Source of the DNA: CAYRTV01 sp964505785
GTDB lineage: Bacteria; Acidobacteriota; Aminicenantia; Aminicenantales; Aminicenantaceae
Assembly: GCA_964505785.1 (NCBI GenBank)
Contig: CAZDJZ010000014.1
Location: 13,571 to 77,570, forward strand
Direction: 5' to 3'
Length of the DNA: 64,000 nucleotides
In this document: piece after piece, positions 7,891-15,956 of the stretch
How the letters are laid out: each line of letters opens with the position of its first letter
Position numbering within the stretch: position 1 is the first letter of the stretch
The notes under the pieces: model-generated
What the model was told of the DNA's origin: nothing
What the model saw: the letters and a program-made list of their open reading frames with translations, nothing else
Database searches by the model: none
Position numbers and translations under genes: made by a program

Positions 7891-10230
7891 TCACTTTTGC
7901 CTTCTCAAGCCCTGGCTTATATACATCTCCATAAACGCTACAGCCCGGTCACATTTAAAAAAAACCGGGACGCCGTTCTTTTCCAGCATGTCCGCAAGCG
8001 GAAAATAAGGCCGCCCTGCATCCAGGTTAACCACCCAGGGCTTATCTGTCATCTGAAACAGACGAATCAAACGCTGTCCGATACCTTCCTCCCGCCGAAT
8101 ATCTTCTTGGTGATATGAAGAAGCAGGCAGAGTATTGAGAGCAGGCGTCATAGGCAAAGGAGACACGATGGCACAATCCACGGATTCGTCCTTCAAAATA
8201 ACCTCAGTACAGCGGCTGAAAACATTGTCATCGGCAATGGGCGTGATATCCAGAGGATTCTTGATATCCTGAAGGCGGTTTATCCCCAGTGGTTCCAGAA
8301 TGCATGAAAGCGCATCGGCTGTAGAATCTGAAAACTTCGCCAGCTCCAAACCGGCCTCTTTGTCCAGCCCATCCGCCATTATCACACACTCAAATCCGGC
8401 ATTAGAGATCAAGGCCACTCTGCGGCCATATACTTTCCTGTTCTGCAAAAAACTTACATTTTGCATTATACTTTGAAATTCATGGATATTTTCGGCGATG
8501 AATGCTCCCGCTTGACGAAAAACATCCACATTGACTTGATAATCTCCAGCCACAGAAGCAGTATGCCCGGCTGTAGCAGAACGTCCTTCCCTTGTTCTCC
8601 CGGCTTTATATATAACAACCTTTTTTCCCTGTTCGGTTATTTCCCTAACGGCCTGCGCCGCCCGCAATCCGTCACCGGATTTAAAACCTTCCGCATAGAC
8701 CGCAAAGACGCTGGAACCGGGATCATCTTTCAAATACTCCAGATAGTCGGATATGGTTAAATCAATTTGATTTCCGATAGAAACCGCATATCGGGGATAC
8801 AGCGCCGGCATCTGCGCCAAACGCGATATCATAAACGCGCCGCTTTGACTGATCAAAACCAGCCCCGATGAACGCGGTTTTTCATGAGGCTGCTGGAATA
8901 TCTTGTGCCCGGGGATAAAGGTGGTGTCATACTGTCCGGGCTGGGAGATAATCCCCAAACAATTTCCCCCGTTAATGACTGGAGTCAAGCGTTTTTCATC
9001 CCGGGAACGCATAATCATATCCCGAATATTCTCTTCCAGGTCTTCCCCTCCCTTTTTCTCAGCCATACCGCCGGAAATCAAGATCACGGACCTAGCTTTT
9101 TCTTTTTCCAGTATTTCCTCAATGACATCCCGGCTTTGTTCTGCTCCAATTGACAGTACAAACAAATCCACAACTTCGGGAAGTGATGCAACATCCGGAT
9201 AACAGCGGCAGCCGCTGATCGCTTCACATCCGGGCTTAACCACATGAAGGCGATGCTTGGGAAATCCTGATTGGATAATATTATTGAGAATATTATGCCC
9301 GGGATTCATATCCCTGGAAACACCAATAACAGCGATGCTTTCCGGCTTCAGTAAATGATGAATCTGAGCAGCAGGTCTGAAAGCCTGCAAACGTTTATTT
9401 TGTGAAATGCGGCACAATCCATCCAGGGGAATCAATTTTTCTCCGCAAATGACAAATGGATTGACTTCCGCTTCCTCTATGACAAATTTGCTTTCCCTTG
9501 TAAGAGCTGAAAAATGAACAGCCAATGCTAAAAACCGCTTATACGCATCAAGTAATTTTTCCCCGGAAATAAGGGGAGCCTCGCCCCGGAACCGGGCAGC
9601 CAGCCTATGATATACAGCCAAAGATTGCAGCCGGGAAGAAAGGATTTTCGTGTCAACGGCGTGCGCAGCGGAAACAGCCTGTGCCCGCCCCGGTTTGAGC
9701 TGCACCGCCATATATTCCACATCCAGACCTCCTCCGCCCATCATGACCACCGGTCCGAATTCCCGGGCATGACGGATACCCAGCAGCAACTCAGAGCCGA
9801 AACCGGTTTTTTCATAATCGACGGATTCAGTGATAAGGATTCCCTTTATGGAGGCTGAAATATCATTTTGGGAAATGGTGGTTTTTTTGACGGAAGTATT
9901 CGCAATCCAGGCAAGGTACCGGGCGGGAACTGCTGTCAGCATAGATTCCACAGCCTGCTTGACTTCCATATACTCTTTGGCAGCAAACTTGACGCCGCCT
10001 ACATCTGACTTATGGATAATCAAAGGAGAAACAATTTTCAGAACCACCCGGTCTCCTGGAAAACCCTCCAGAATCTCCGGACGCATCTCTTTCCCTTTTT
10101 CCAGAAAAAACCAGACAGGAGTCGCAATCCCGGCCGCATTTAAAAAGCGGTATACTTGATGCTCCAACAGCCAAGGTGATTCTGCACCGGAAAAAACGGA
10201 TTCCACCGTTTTAAAATCAATATTTTTCAT
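7891..10230 (-). CDS. ADP-forming acetyl/acyl-CoA synthetase, fused beta-alpha subunits
   Basis: This 779-residue fused enzyme converts acyl-CoA + ADP + Pi into acid + CoA + ATP, an energy-conserving step in anaerobes. The ATP-grasp (beta) part comes first (about 1-280), with IHKSDVGGV carrying the beta-subunit phospho-histidine motif. The CoA-binding Rossmann (about 290-410, LKPESIAVIGVSR) and ligase domains follow, with the catalytic histidine in ATAGHTASVAG. The domain order beta-alpha is the reverse of the commoner alpha-beta fusion. It follows iorB by 14 bp in the same operon, so the natural substrates are probably arylacetyl-CoA or related acyl-CoAs made by IorAB. Confidence 0.92.
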   Translation of the reverse strand: MKNIDFKTVESVFSGAESPWLLEHQVYRFLNAAGIATPVWFFLEKGKEMRPEILEGFPGDRVVLKIVSPLIIHKSDVGGVKFAAKEYMEVKQAVESMLTAVPARYLAWIANTSVKKTTISQNDISASIKGILITESVDYEKTGFGSELLLGIRHAREFGPVVMMGGGGLDVEYMAVQLKPGRAQAVSAAHAVDTKILSSRLQSLAVYHRLAARFRGEAPLISGEKLLDAYKRFLALAVHFSALTRESKFVIEEAEVNPFVICGEKLIPLDGLCRISQNKRLQAFRPAAQIHHLLKPESIAVIGVSRDMNPGHNILNNIIQSGFPKHRLHVVKPGCEAISGCRCYPDVASLPEVVDLFVLSIGAEQSRDVIEEILEKEKARSVILISGGMAEKKGGEDLEENIRDMIMRSRDEKRLTPVINGGNCLGIISQPGQYDTTFIPGHKIFQQPHEKPRSSGLVLISQSGAFMISRLAQMPALYPRYAVSIGNQIDLTISDYLEYLKDDPGSSVFAVYAEGFKSGDGLRAAQAVREITEQGKKVVIYKAGRTREGRSATAGHTASVAGDYQVNVDVFRQAGAFIAENIHEFQSIMQNVSFLQNRKVYGRRVALISNAGFECVIMADGLDKEAGLELAKFSDSTADALSCILEPLGINRLQDIKNPLDITPIADDNVFSRCTEVILKDESVDCAIVSPLPMTPALNTLPASSYHQEDIRREEGIGQRLIRLFQMTDKPWVVNLDAGRPYFPLADMLEKNGVPVFFKCDRAVAFMEMYISQGLRRQK

Positions 10231-10244
10231 ATTTTATTTGCAGA

Positions 10245-10826
10245 TCACTTTTGTCCCGCAGCCGATTCCCGTCCAAGCCGGAACGCATTCAGGTTAACCT
10301 TCACCATCTGTTCGCCCTTATCCTTAAACAGCAAGCGAATGCTTTCCATCAGGGTCTCATCATCCAGAACCAAATCGGATGAGGCCGCGCCCAGCATAAC
10401 CATATTCTGAGACTTGGGATGACCGGCATCCCGGCTGAGTCGGTCGGACTCGATTATAACAGCTTTGCCCGTAGCCTGAATGCGGGAAACCAATTCTTCC
10501 TCATCCGGATAATCCGGGATGTTTTTATAGGGGACACGGCTGGTGATAATGCGTCCCTCCGGGCTGAGAAAATCCAAATAACGCAATGACTCTAAAAGCT
10601 CTACACATAAAAGCAAGTCAGCCTTCCCTTTGGGAATAAGATCGCTGTATATCTTTTCATCCGAGAGACGGAGATGTGATTGCACCGCTCCGCCTCGTTG
10701 GGCCATGCCGTGAACTTCAGCCTGTTTGAGGTAAAGATTCCGCAGCAAAGCAGCCTGGTCAAGAACATAGGCGATGGAAAGAATTCCCTGTCCTCCAACT
10801 CCCGCTATAATAATGTCCTGTTTCAT
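10245..10826 (-). CDS. iorB: Indolepyruvate ferredoxin oxidoreductase beta subunit
   Basis: This 193-residue gamma-type (POR_N/IorB) subunit begins DIIIAGVGGQGILSIA, the hallmark of this family, with HGMAQRGGAVQSHLR further on. With IorA it oxidatively decarboxylates aryl 2-oxoacids (indolepyruvate, phenylpyruvate) to arylacetyl-CoA. Good SD GGAGAG; it starts 1 nt after the iorA stop. Length is normal for the family. Confidence 0.95.
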   Translation of the reverse strand: MKQDIIIAGVGGQGILSIAYVLDQAALLRNLYLKQAEVHGMAQRGGAVQSHLRLSDEKIYSDLIPKGKADLLLCVELLESLRYLDFLSPEGRIITSRVPYKNIPDYPDEEELVSRIQATGKAVIIESDRLSRDAGHPKSQNMVMLGAASSDLVLDDETLMESIRLLFKDKGEQMVKVNLNAFRLGRESAAGQK

Positions 10827-10827
10827 G

Positions 10828-12426
10828 TCAGCTCTCTCCTTTTTTTCTCCGGCGGGCTTCCTGTATGCACTCCCGGGACGATATGATAACGGAAAGGCCG
10901 TTATGCTCCATTTCTTTTTTGAGAAGGCGTATATTATCCTCGGAATATTTTGCCAGCGGGGTCATAATCCGGATATGTTTCTCATTAACTCCGCATCCGG
11001 CAACCAACTTGCGCAGAGTTTCTCCGGTGGCAAACGTCGGCTGCCCTCCGGTCATAGCCACCGATGCATTGTCCACAATGACCAAAGTCATATTGCTGTC
11101 AGCTGCGGCTGCATCCAGGAGAGGCGTGACGCCGGAATGAGCAAAAGTCGAGTCGCCGATAACACCGACGGAAGGATGGATTCCGGCTTCGGATCCTCCC
11201 TTGGCCATACTGACACTGGCGCCCATGCATACACAGGTGTCCACTGCCCGGTAAGGAGGAAGCGCTCCCAAGGTATAACATCCGATATCACTGAAAACCG
11301 AGGCTTGCGCATAATCTTCCAGTGCGGCATTTAACGCCTTAAAGGTATCAATATGCGGACAGCCGCGGCACAACTGTGGAGGACGAGGAGGAATCATGGG
11401 GGAATTATCTATAGGCTGCTCTCCGGATACCGTAACAGCCCTGCTGATAATACCGGGATTCAATTCGCCTGTCACCGGTAAATGTCCGCTTAATTTTCCT
11501 TGAATGATTTTCTCCGGTATTCCAAACAATCCTTTAATCCGCTGTTCCATAAAAGGATAGCCTTCCTCGACCACCAGCAGTGTATCCACGTGCTCCGCCA
11601 GACGACGAATAAGACTGTCCGGCAAAGGATAAAGAGAAATCTTAAGAATGGAGGGCCGCTCTTCGTCACCAGAGAATTTCTCCATGACATAATTATATCC
11701 AATCCCGGATGTGATAATTCCAAGATTTCGGTTTTTATTATTCATACTTAACTGATTGAAAGCGGATTCCTCGGATAGCTTGATCATTTCCTGTTGGCTT
11801 TCAGCCAATTCTTTAAAACGGCGGCGGGCATTGACCGGCAGTAAAGTCCAATCCCGGCTTTCGGGCAGCTGCAGAGCATTCTGTTCCTTAGGGGCGCTTA
11901 TATCGACCCGTGCTCGGCTGTGTGCCAGCCGGGTGACCAGGCGGACCATGACCGGAATATGCATATTCTCAGAAATGTCAAAGGCTTTCTTCGTCATTTC
12001 ATAGGCCTCCTGGTGAGTTGAAGGCTCCAGACACACAACATGAGCAAAATCTGCATAATAGCGGCTGTCCTGTTCATTCTGCGAACTGTGCATTCCGGGA
12101 TCATCGGCCACAACCAAAACCAAACCTCCGTTTATCCTGGTTATCGCGGAATTCATAAAAGGATCCGCAGCCACATTCAGTCCTACATGTTTCATGGAAA
12201 CGAGAGCTCGTTTCCCGGAATAGGAAACTCCCAAAGCCTCTTCATAAGCGACTTTCTCATTGACGCACCAATGTGCTTGATGCGAACCTTCCTTTCCCCG
12301 TATCCGGATCAAATACTCCATGATTTCCGAAGCAGGGGTGCCCGGATAAGAATAGCCGGAGGTTAAACCAGCGTGGACAGCCCCCAAAGCAACAGCCTCG
12401 TCCCCAAGTAATATCATATCTTGCAT
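10828..12426 (-). CDS. iorA: Indolepyruvate oxidoreductase alpha subunit lacking the ferredoxin domain
   Basis: This 532-residue catalytic subunit has the pyruvate-oxidoreductase N-domain (LLGDEAVALGAVHAGL ... GYPGTPASEI), the middle domain, and the thiamine-diphosphate domain with QLCRGCPHIDTF and GDSTFAHSG...NASVAMTGGQPT. It ends at SRECIQEARRRKKGES, exactly where known IorA proteins continue into a C-terminal 2x[4Fe-4S] ferredoxin domain of about 90 residues. No such domain, frameshift remnant or separate ferredoxin gene is visible nearby, so an external electron acceptor is needed. I chose ATG 12426 (AAGG 9 nt upstream; MQDMILLGDEA aligns with family starts) over the upstream starts at 12435 and 12498. 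First gene of the operon. Confidence 0.92.
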   Translation of the reverse strand: MQDMILLGDEAVALGAVHAGLTSGYSYPGTPASEIMEYLIRIRGKEGSHQAHWCVNEKVAYEEALGVSYSGKRALVSMKHVGLNVAADPFMNSAITRINGGLVLVVADDPGMHSSQNEQDSRYYADFAHVVCLEPSTHQEAYEMTKKAFDISENMHIPVMVRLVTRLAHSRARVDISAPKEQNALQLPESRDWTLLPVNARRRFKELAESQQEMIKLSEESAFNQLSMNNKNRNLGIITSGIGYNYVMEKFSGDEERPSILKISLYPLPDSLIRRLAEHVDTLLVVEEGYPFMEQRIKGLFGIPEKIIQGKLSGHLPVTGELNPGIISRAVTVSGEQPIDNSPMIPPRPPQLCRGCPHIDTFKALNAALEDYAQASVFSDIGCYTLGALPPYRAVDTCVCMGASVSMAKGGSEAGIHPSVGVIGDSTFAHSGVTPLLDAAAADSNMTLVIVDNASVAMTGGQPTFATGETLRKLVAGCGVNEKHIRIMTPLAKYSEDNIRLLKKEMEHNGLSVIISSRECIQEARRRKKGES

Positions 12427-12681
12427 GCAGCACATCCTTTTTCCTGAATCATTTAAGAATCTTAAGCTGCTTCGCCGAATGAGACGATATCGATTCATCA
12501 GGCGATGACTTTGACCTTCACAGCCTGCATCGCGAGCCTCAGGATGACATGGTCATTGTCATTTTCTTAACAGCATGCTGAAAAATTAGGATATAATCTC
12601 CTCACCCGGCTGTCAATACACATATTTATTCACACCGGCCATATCGATTCATCATAATCCGACAAAGTCTATAAATTTATG

Positions 12682-12710
12682 TTGAAATATATGTATTTTT
12701 TAGTTAACAT
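12682..12710 (+). promoter_or_regulatory. Putative sigma-70-type promoter for rrf2
   Basis: TTGAAA at 12682-12687 and TAACAT at 12705-12710 are separated by exactly 17 bp. The transcript would carry a leader of about 200 nt that includes a dispersed repeat and the hairpin at 12826-12901. Confidence 0.4.
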
Positions 12711-12825
12711 GAAATTTGATTATTTAACCTGGATTATTCATGGGCTGGGATTGCCGCAGATGCAAGGCACAGGGTATGAAGCTGTGGCTTCACCGTTTTT
12801 GAATAGGTCAGGTTAATAAATAATG

Positions 12826-12901
12826 ATCCGGGTTATGCATCGAATCAAACTGCCGCCTGCAACAAGCGGTTCCTGCACTCATTGTTGGAATAATCCCGGA
12901 T
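12826..12901 (+). promoter_or_regulatory. Leader hairpin before rrf2
   Basis: ATCCGGG TTAT at 12826-12836 pairs with ATAA(T)CCCGGAT at 12890-12901: seven perfect pairs, one bulged T, four more pairs. The right arm runs into TTTT, and the SD GAGGT and ATG (12918) follow. Inside the loop, CCGC/GCGG can form a second stem. It could be an attenuator-like terminator or an RNA element that controls the regulator's own synthesis. Confidence 0.45.
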
Positions 12902-12917
12902 TTTGTGAGGTAAAAGC

Positions 12918-13355
12918 ATGATAAGACTTTCAACAAAAGGACGTTACGGAACCCGGCTTATGTTGAATCTGGCGCGTCATTACAATAATAACGGCAAAAA
13001 AGCCATCATCCTGAAGAACGTATCCGATGAAGAGAAGATTTCCATTCGCTATCTCGAACAGATCATTATTCCGCTGAAAATCCACAAACTGGTCAAAAGC
13101 ATCCGGGGGGCAGGCGGCGGATATATTTTAGCCCGCAACCCTGAAGAAATCCATTTGAGTGAAATCCTGCATGCCCTGGAAGGTGCCTGCTGCCTGGTGG
13201 AATGTGTCGATGACGAAGACTACTGCGACCGGGTCCCCTTCTGCGCAACGTATGAAATCTGGAAAAAAGCCAGCCGCATGCTCAAAGATTACTTCAACAG
13301 TATTTCTTTGGCGGACCTTGTCAATATCGCTGAAGACAAGGAGTCCTGTTCCTGA
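12918..13355 (+). CDS. Rrf2-family transcriptional regulator with Cys cluster
   Basis: This 145-residue winged-helix regulator of the Rrf2/IscR family starts MIRLSTKGRYGTRLML; the recognition-helix region is ISIRYLEQIIIPL and the wing IRGAGGGYILAR. Cysteines in CCLVECVDDEDYCDRVPFC (about residues 92-110) fit the Fe-S-ligating loop of IscR/NsrR-like members, so it probably senses iron-sulfur or redox/NO status. SD GAGGT. It is divergent from iorAB-acd, an Fe-S/ferredoxin-dependent pathway it might control. Its last 67 bp overlap the end of the convergent peptidase gene. Confidence 0.92.
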   Translation: MIRLSTKGRYGTRLMLNLARHYNNNGKKAIILKNVSDEEKISIRYLEQIIIPLKIHKLVKSIRGAGGGYILARNPEEIHLSEILHALEGACCLVECVDDEDYCDRVPFCATYEIWKKASRMLKDYFNSISLADLVNIAEDKESCS

Positions 13356-15604
13356 TTTGATCCAGGGGGCATATTACGGATAAGAAACCGGGTTAAGGTT
13401 TCAAATAAATGCCTGCGTGTGTTTTCTCCTTCATGAATTCCATGGGAACGGTTGGGATACGGCATAAACGAGAACATTTTATTGTGCCGGATTAATTCAT
13501 TGACCAGTGCCTCGGCACTCTGGTAATGGCAATTATCATCCCCGGTGCCGTGAACAACCAGTAAATTGCCTTCCAATTTGCTGGCATGAGTTATGGGCGA
13601 GCCCTGCTTGAATCCTTCCGGATTATCCTTTGGAAGACCCATATACCGCTCTTGGTAGATGGTATCATAAAAACGCTGGTTGCTGACCGTTGCAATCGCC
13701 ATGGCTGTACTGTATAGCTCCGGATAGCGAAATATCATATTCAAACTCATAGACCCTCCCCCGCTCCATCCCCATATTCCAATACGGTCAGGGTCAACAT
13801 AGGGACGATCTTCAATGATCGTCCGGCAGGCGGCCGCCTGGTCCCTTGAAGCCAGGATTCCGATCTGACGGTAAATGCTTTTCCTCCATGCACGCCCCCT
13901 GGGAACTTTGGTTCCGCGGTTATCCACGCTCATAACCAAATATCCATGCTGATTCAGCATTACGTGCCAGAGATAGTTCGATCCGCCCCAGCTGTCTCTC
14001 ACCGTGGAACCGGCGGGTTCTCCATAAACATGAAAAAGAAGAGGATAGGATTTGTCCGGGTCAAAATCCGCGGGCTTCATACAATAGGCATCCATTTCCA
14101 CTTCTCCGGTATCCACCCGGAAAAACTCCACCGGCTGTTTATCCAAGGCTTCAACCTTGGCATGCAATTCTTGATTCGCTTCCAAGACACGGATGGATTC
14201 ATGAGAAGGGAGGCGAACTAAATCGATGACCGGAGGAACTCCAAAGGAAGAGCAGGTATGGATCGCCCAGCCGCAGCCGGGGGATATCTGGTAAGAATGT
14301 GAGCCTTCCATTTCATCAGGCGTGATTCTCTCCGCGGTTCCCTTCCCGTCCAAGCGGCAGCGGTACAGAAAACTCTGCGTAGGATTATCCGGAGAAGCGA
14401 TGAAATATACCCACCCCCTGTCCGGATCCAGGCCGGCTATCTTGATCACATCATAATCCCCGCGTGTGATTAGTTCTGTTTTTCCGCCGTCCCTGGAAGC
14501 AAGGTACATATGATTCCATCCGTCCCGTTCGCTCATCCAAGTGAAATTTTTCCCTGCATTCATCCAGTTGAGGTCATTGACCACTTCTACCCAGGCGTCA
14601 TCCTTTTCCGTTAGAATCGTATGGATTTCTCCCGTTTCAGCGTTCCCCAACATCAATTCCAGCGTGTTTTGAAGGCGGTTAAGATGCTGAAGCACAACTT
14701 CTTTGGAATCAGCTGCCCATTCCATGCGGGCTATGTAATTATTTCTCGGGTCCCCGGGAACTTTCAGCCAGAGGGTCTGTCCCCCGTCCGCTTTCACAAT
14801 CCCCGCCCGGCAGGCTGAGTTGATGGTTCCCACTTTTGGATATTTGAATGTCGTCAGCTTGGGATACAGCCCGTCCGTGTAATTCACCATGGTGAATTCC
14901 CTGACGCCTTCTGTATCCAGCTGCCAGTAGGCAATCCTGCGGCTGTCCGGGCTCCAGCGAAATCCGTCGCGCAAGGAAAACTCCTCTTCATAAACCCAGT
15001 CGAATGTCCCGTTTATAATCCTCTCAGACCCGTCCCAAGTCAAACGGACAATGTGATGATCCGCAAGGTTTTCCACATAAATATCATTATGATGGACATA
15101 ACCGGCTTTCTTACCGTCAGGAGAAAACTTGGCAAACATAAGTGCAGCCGGTTCGGCTTCCCCGCCGAGCTGATGCAGCACCCCAGTTTTTAAATCCAGC
15201 ACCCAGTAATCCCCGCGGGTATTTTGCCTCCAAACTCTTTTGGAATTGGTGAAGATCATCAGCTTGGAGCCGTCCTCCGACCAATGATAATTATCTATTT
15301 CCAGGGGATTCGCTGACCCGGAGGGAACCAGGTCTTCTGCTGAGACCAGGATTTTTCTTTCCCCGCTTTCCGGCTCATACCAGATAATATCACGGCCTTT
15401 ATCCAGTGTTTCCGATTTTTCCAGGGTGGTATAGCCGGATTTGTGTTCCAGCCAGCGGGCCGGACCGAAACGGTTGGCGGAAAATTCGTCCGTTGAATAA
15501 ATTCTTTCCAGTGTCAAAATCGAGGGATCATCTTCCGCAGCGGCCAGCGGCGCCAAAAAAACCAGTAAAATACCACATAAAATCCACACAGCTTTTTTTT
15601 TCAT
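13289..15604 (-). CDS. Secreted S9-family dipeptidyl peptidase IV-like peptidase
   Basis: This 771-residue exported serine peptidase (signal peptide about 1-23, ending in APLAAAEDD) has an N-terminal DPP-IV beta-propeller (about 90-480) and a C-terminal alpha/beta hydrolase domain (about 510-745). The catalytic Ser is in IWGWSGGGSMS, Asp in VHGTGDDNCHYQ and His in NRSHGIHEG. Propeller Glu pair YEEEF, which anchors the substrate amino terminus in DPP-IV, is present, supporting removal of N-terminal dipeptides. The last 23 residues are read antisense through the end of rrf2. It probably feeds peptide fermentation. Length matches the family. Confidence 0.94.
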   Translation of the reverse strand: MKKKAVWILCGILLVFLAPLAAAEDDPSILTLERIYSTDEFSANRFGPARWLEHKSGYTTLEKSETLDKGRDIIWYEPESGERKILVSAEDLVPSGSANPLEIDNYHWSEDGSKLMIFTNSKRVWRQNTRGDYWVLDLKTGVLHQLGGEAEPAALMFAKFSPDGKKAGYVHHNDIYVENLADHHIVRLTWDGSERIINGTFDWVYEEEFSLRDGFRWSPDSRRIAYWQLDTEGVREFTMVNYTDGLYPKLTTFKYPKVGTINSACRAGIVKADGGQTLWLKVPGDPRNNYIARMEWAADSKEVVLQHLNRLQNTLELMLGNAETGEIHTILTEKDDAWVEVVNDLNWMNAGKNFTWMSERDGWNHMYLASRDGGKTELITRGDYDVIKIAGLDPDRGWVYFIASPDNPTQSFLYRCRLDGKGTAERITPDEMEGSHSYQISPGCGWAIHTCSSFGVPPVIDLVRLPSHESIRVLEANQELHAKVEALDKQPVEFFRVDTGEVEMDAYCMKPADFDPDKSYPLLFHVYGEPAGSTVRDSWGGSNYLWHVMLNQHGYLVMSVDNRGTKVPRGRAWRKSIYRQIGILASRDQAAACRTIIEDRPYVDPDRIGIWGWSGGGSMSLNMIFRYPELYSTAMAIATVSNQRFYDTIYQERYMGLPKDNPEGFKQGSPITHASKLEGNLLVVHGTGDDNCHYQSAEALVNELIRHNKMFSFMPYPNRSHGIHEGENTRRHLFETLTRFLIRNMPPGSNQEQDSLSSAILTRSAKEILLK

Positions 15605-15956
15605 CGGGACTCCTTATTCATGGCTTTGCACAGCCTGACTTATAATTCCGTAAAAATCGGAAATTATCATCCTGCTTCATTAAATAATAAAGAGTGAAGA
15701 GTCAAGAGTAAAGAGTAATTTAGCCTGAATGATGAACGGGTCGAGATTGCCGCAGACGACGACAAAATGAAAAACTTTTCATTTGAACTTTCAATGAAAA
15801 TTATGTTAATCGCTGATAAAAAAGAAATTGCAAAAAAAAATCGCAATTTTTATATGACTAGTTCAGGTTAGGCGTTTTGCAATATTTCGACTCATTGAAA
15901 ATTATGATATATTAGGCATCAAAAAAGAGTAATTCCTGATAAGAAGGAGCGGATCG
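15605..15956. other. Divergent intergenic region between two secreted-protein genes
   Basis: This 352-bp region holds, in order, a purine-rich tract aagagtgaagagtcaagagt (15689-15719), a tagcctgaat...gattgccgcaga repeat (15721-15765), and an AT-rich hairpin in which AAATTGC at 15825-15831 pairs with GCAATTT at 15843-15849. No well-spaced promoter is obvious for either flanking gene. Confidence 0.5.

Larger units (their letters stand above)
12427..12917. other. Divergent intergenic region iorA/rrf2 with repeats, promoter and leader hairpin
   Basis: This gene-free stretch of 491 bp separates the leftward ior operon from rightward rrf2. Positions 12520-12562 hold a decayed 'cctcaggatgacat' repeat. 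12725-12770 is the longest copy of the aacctg...gattgccgcagatgc repeat. A sigma-70-like promoter at 12682-12710 and a hairpin at 12826-12901 belong to rrf2. No clear promoter for iorA is recognised. Confidence 0.6.

Noticed and set aside
10774..11334. 186-codon open frame on the plus strand
   Set aside because: It is a shadow of iorA/iorB on the opposite strand, with no SD and no recognisable motif.
13946..14221. Sigma-54-like GTGCCA reading leftward inside the peptidase gene
   Set aside because: No GC dinucleotide at the right distance; coding sequence explains it.
15825..15849. Hairpin AAATTGC/GCAATTT as an intrinsic terminator
   Set aside because: It lies between divergent genes where no terminator is expected, and the stem has only two G-C pairs.
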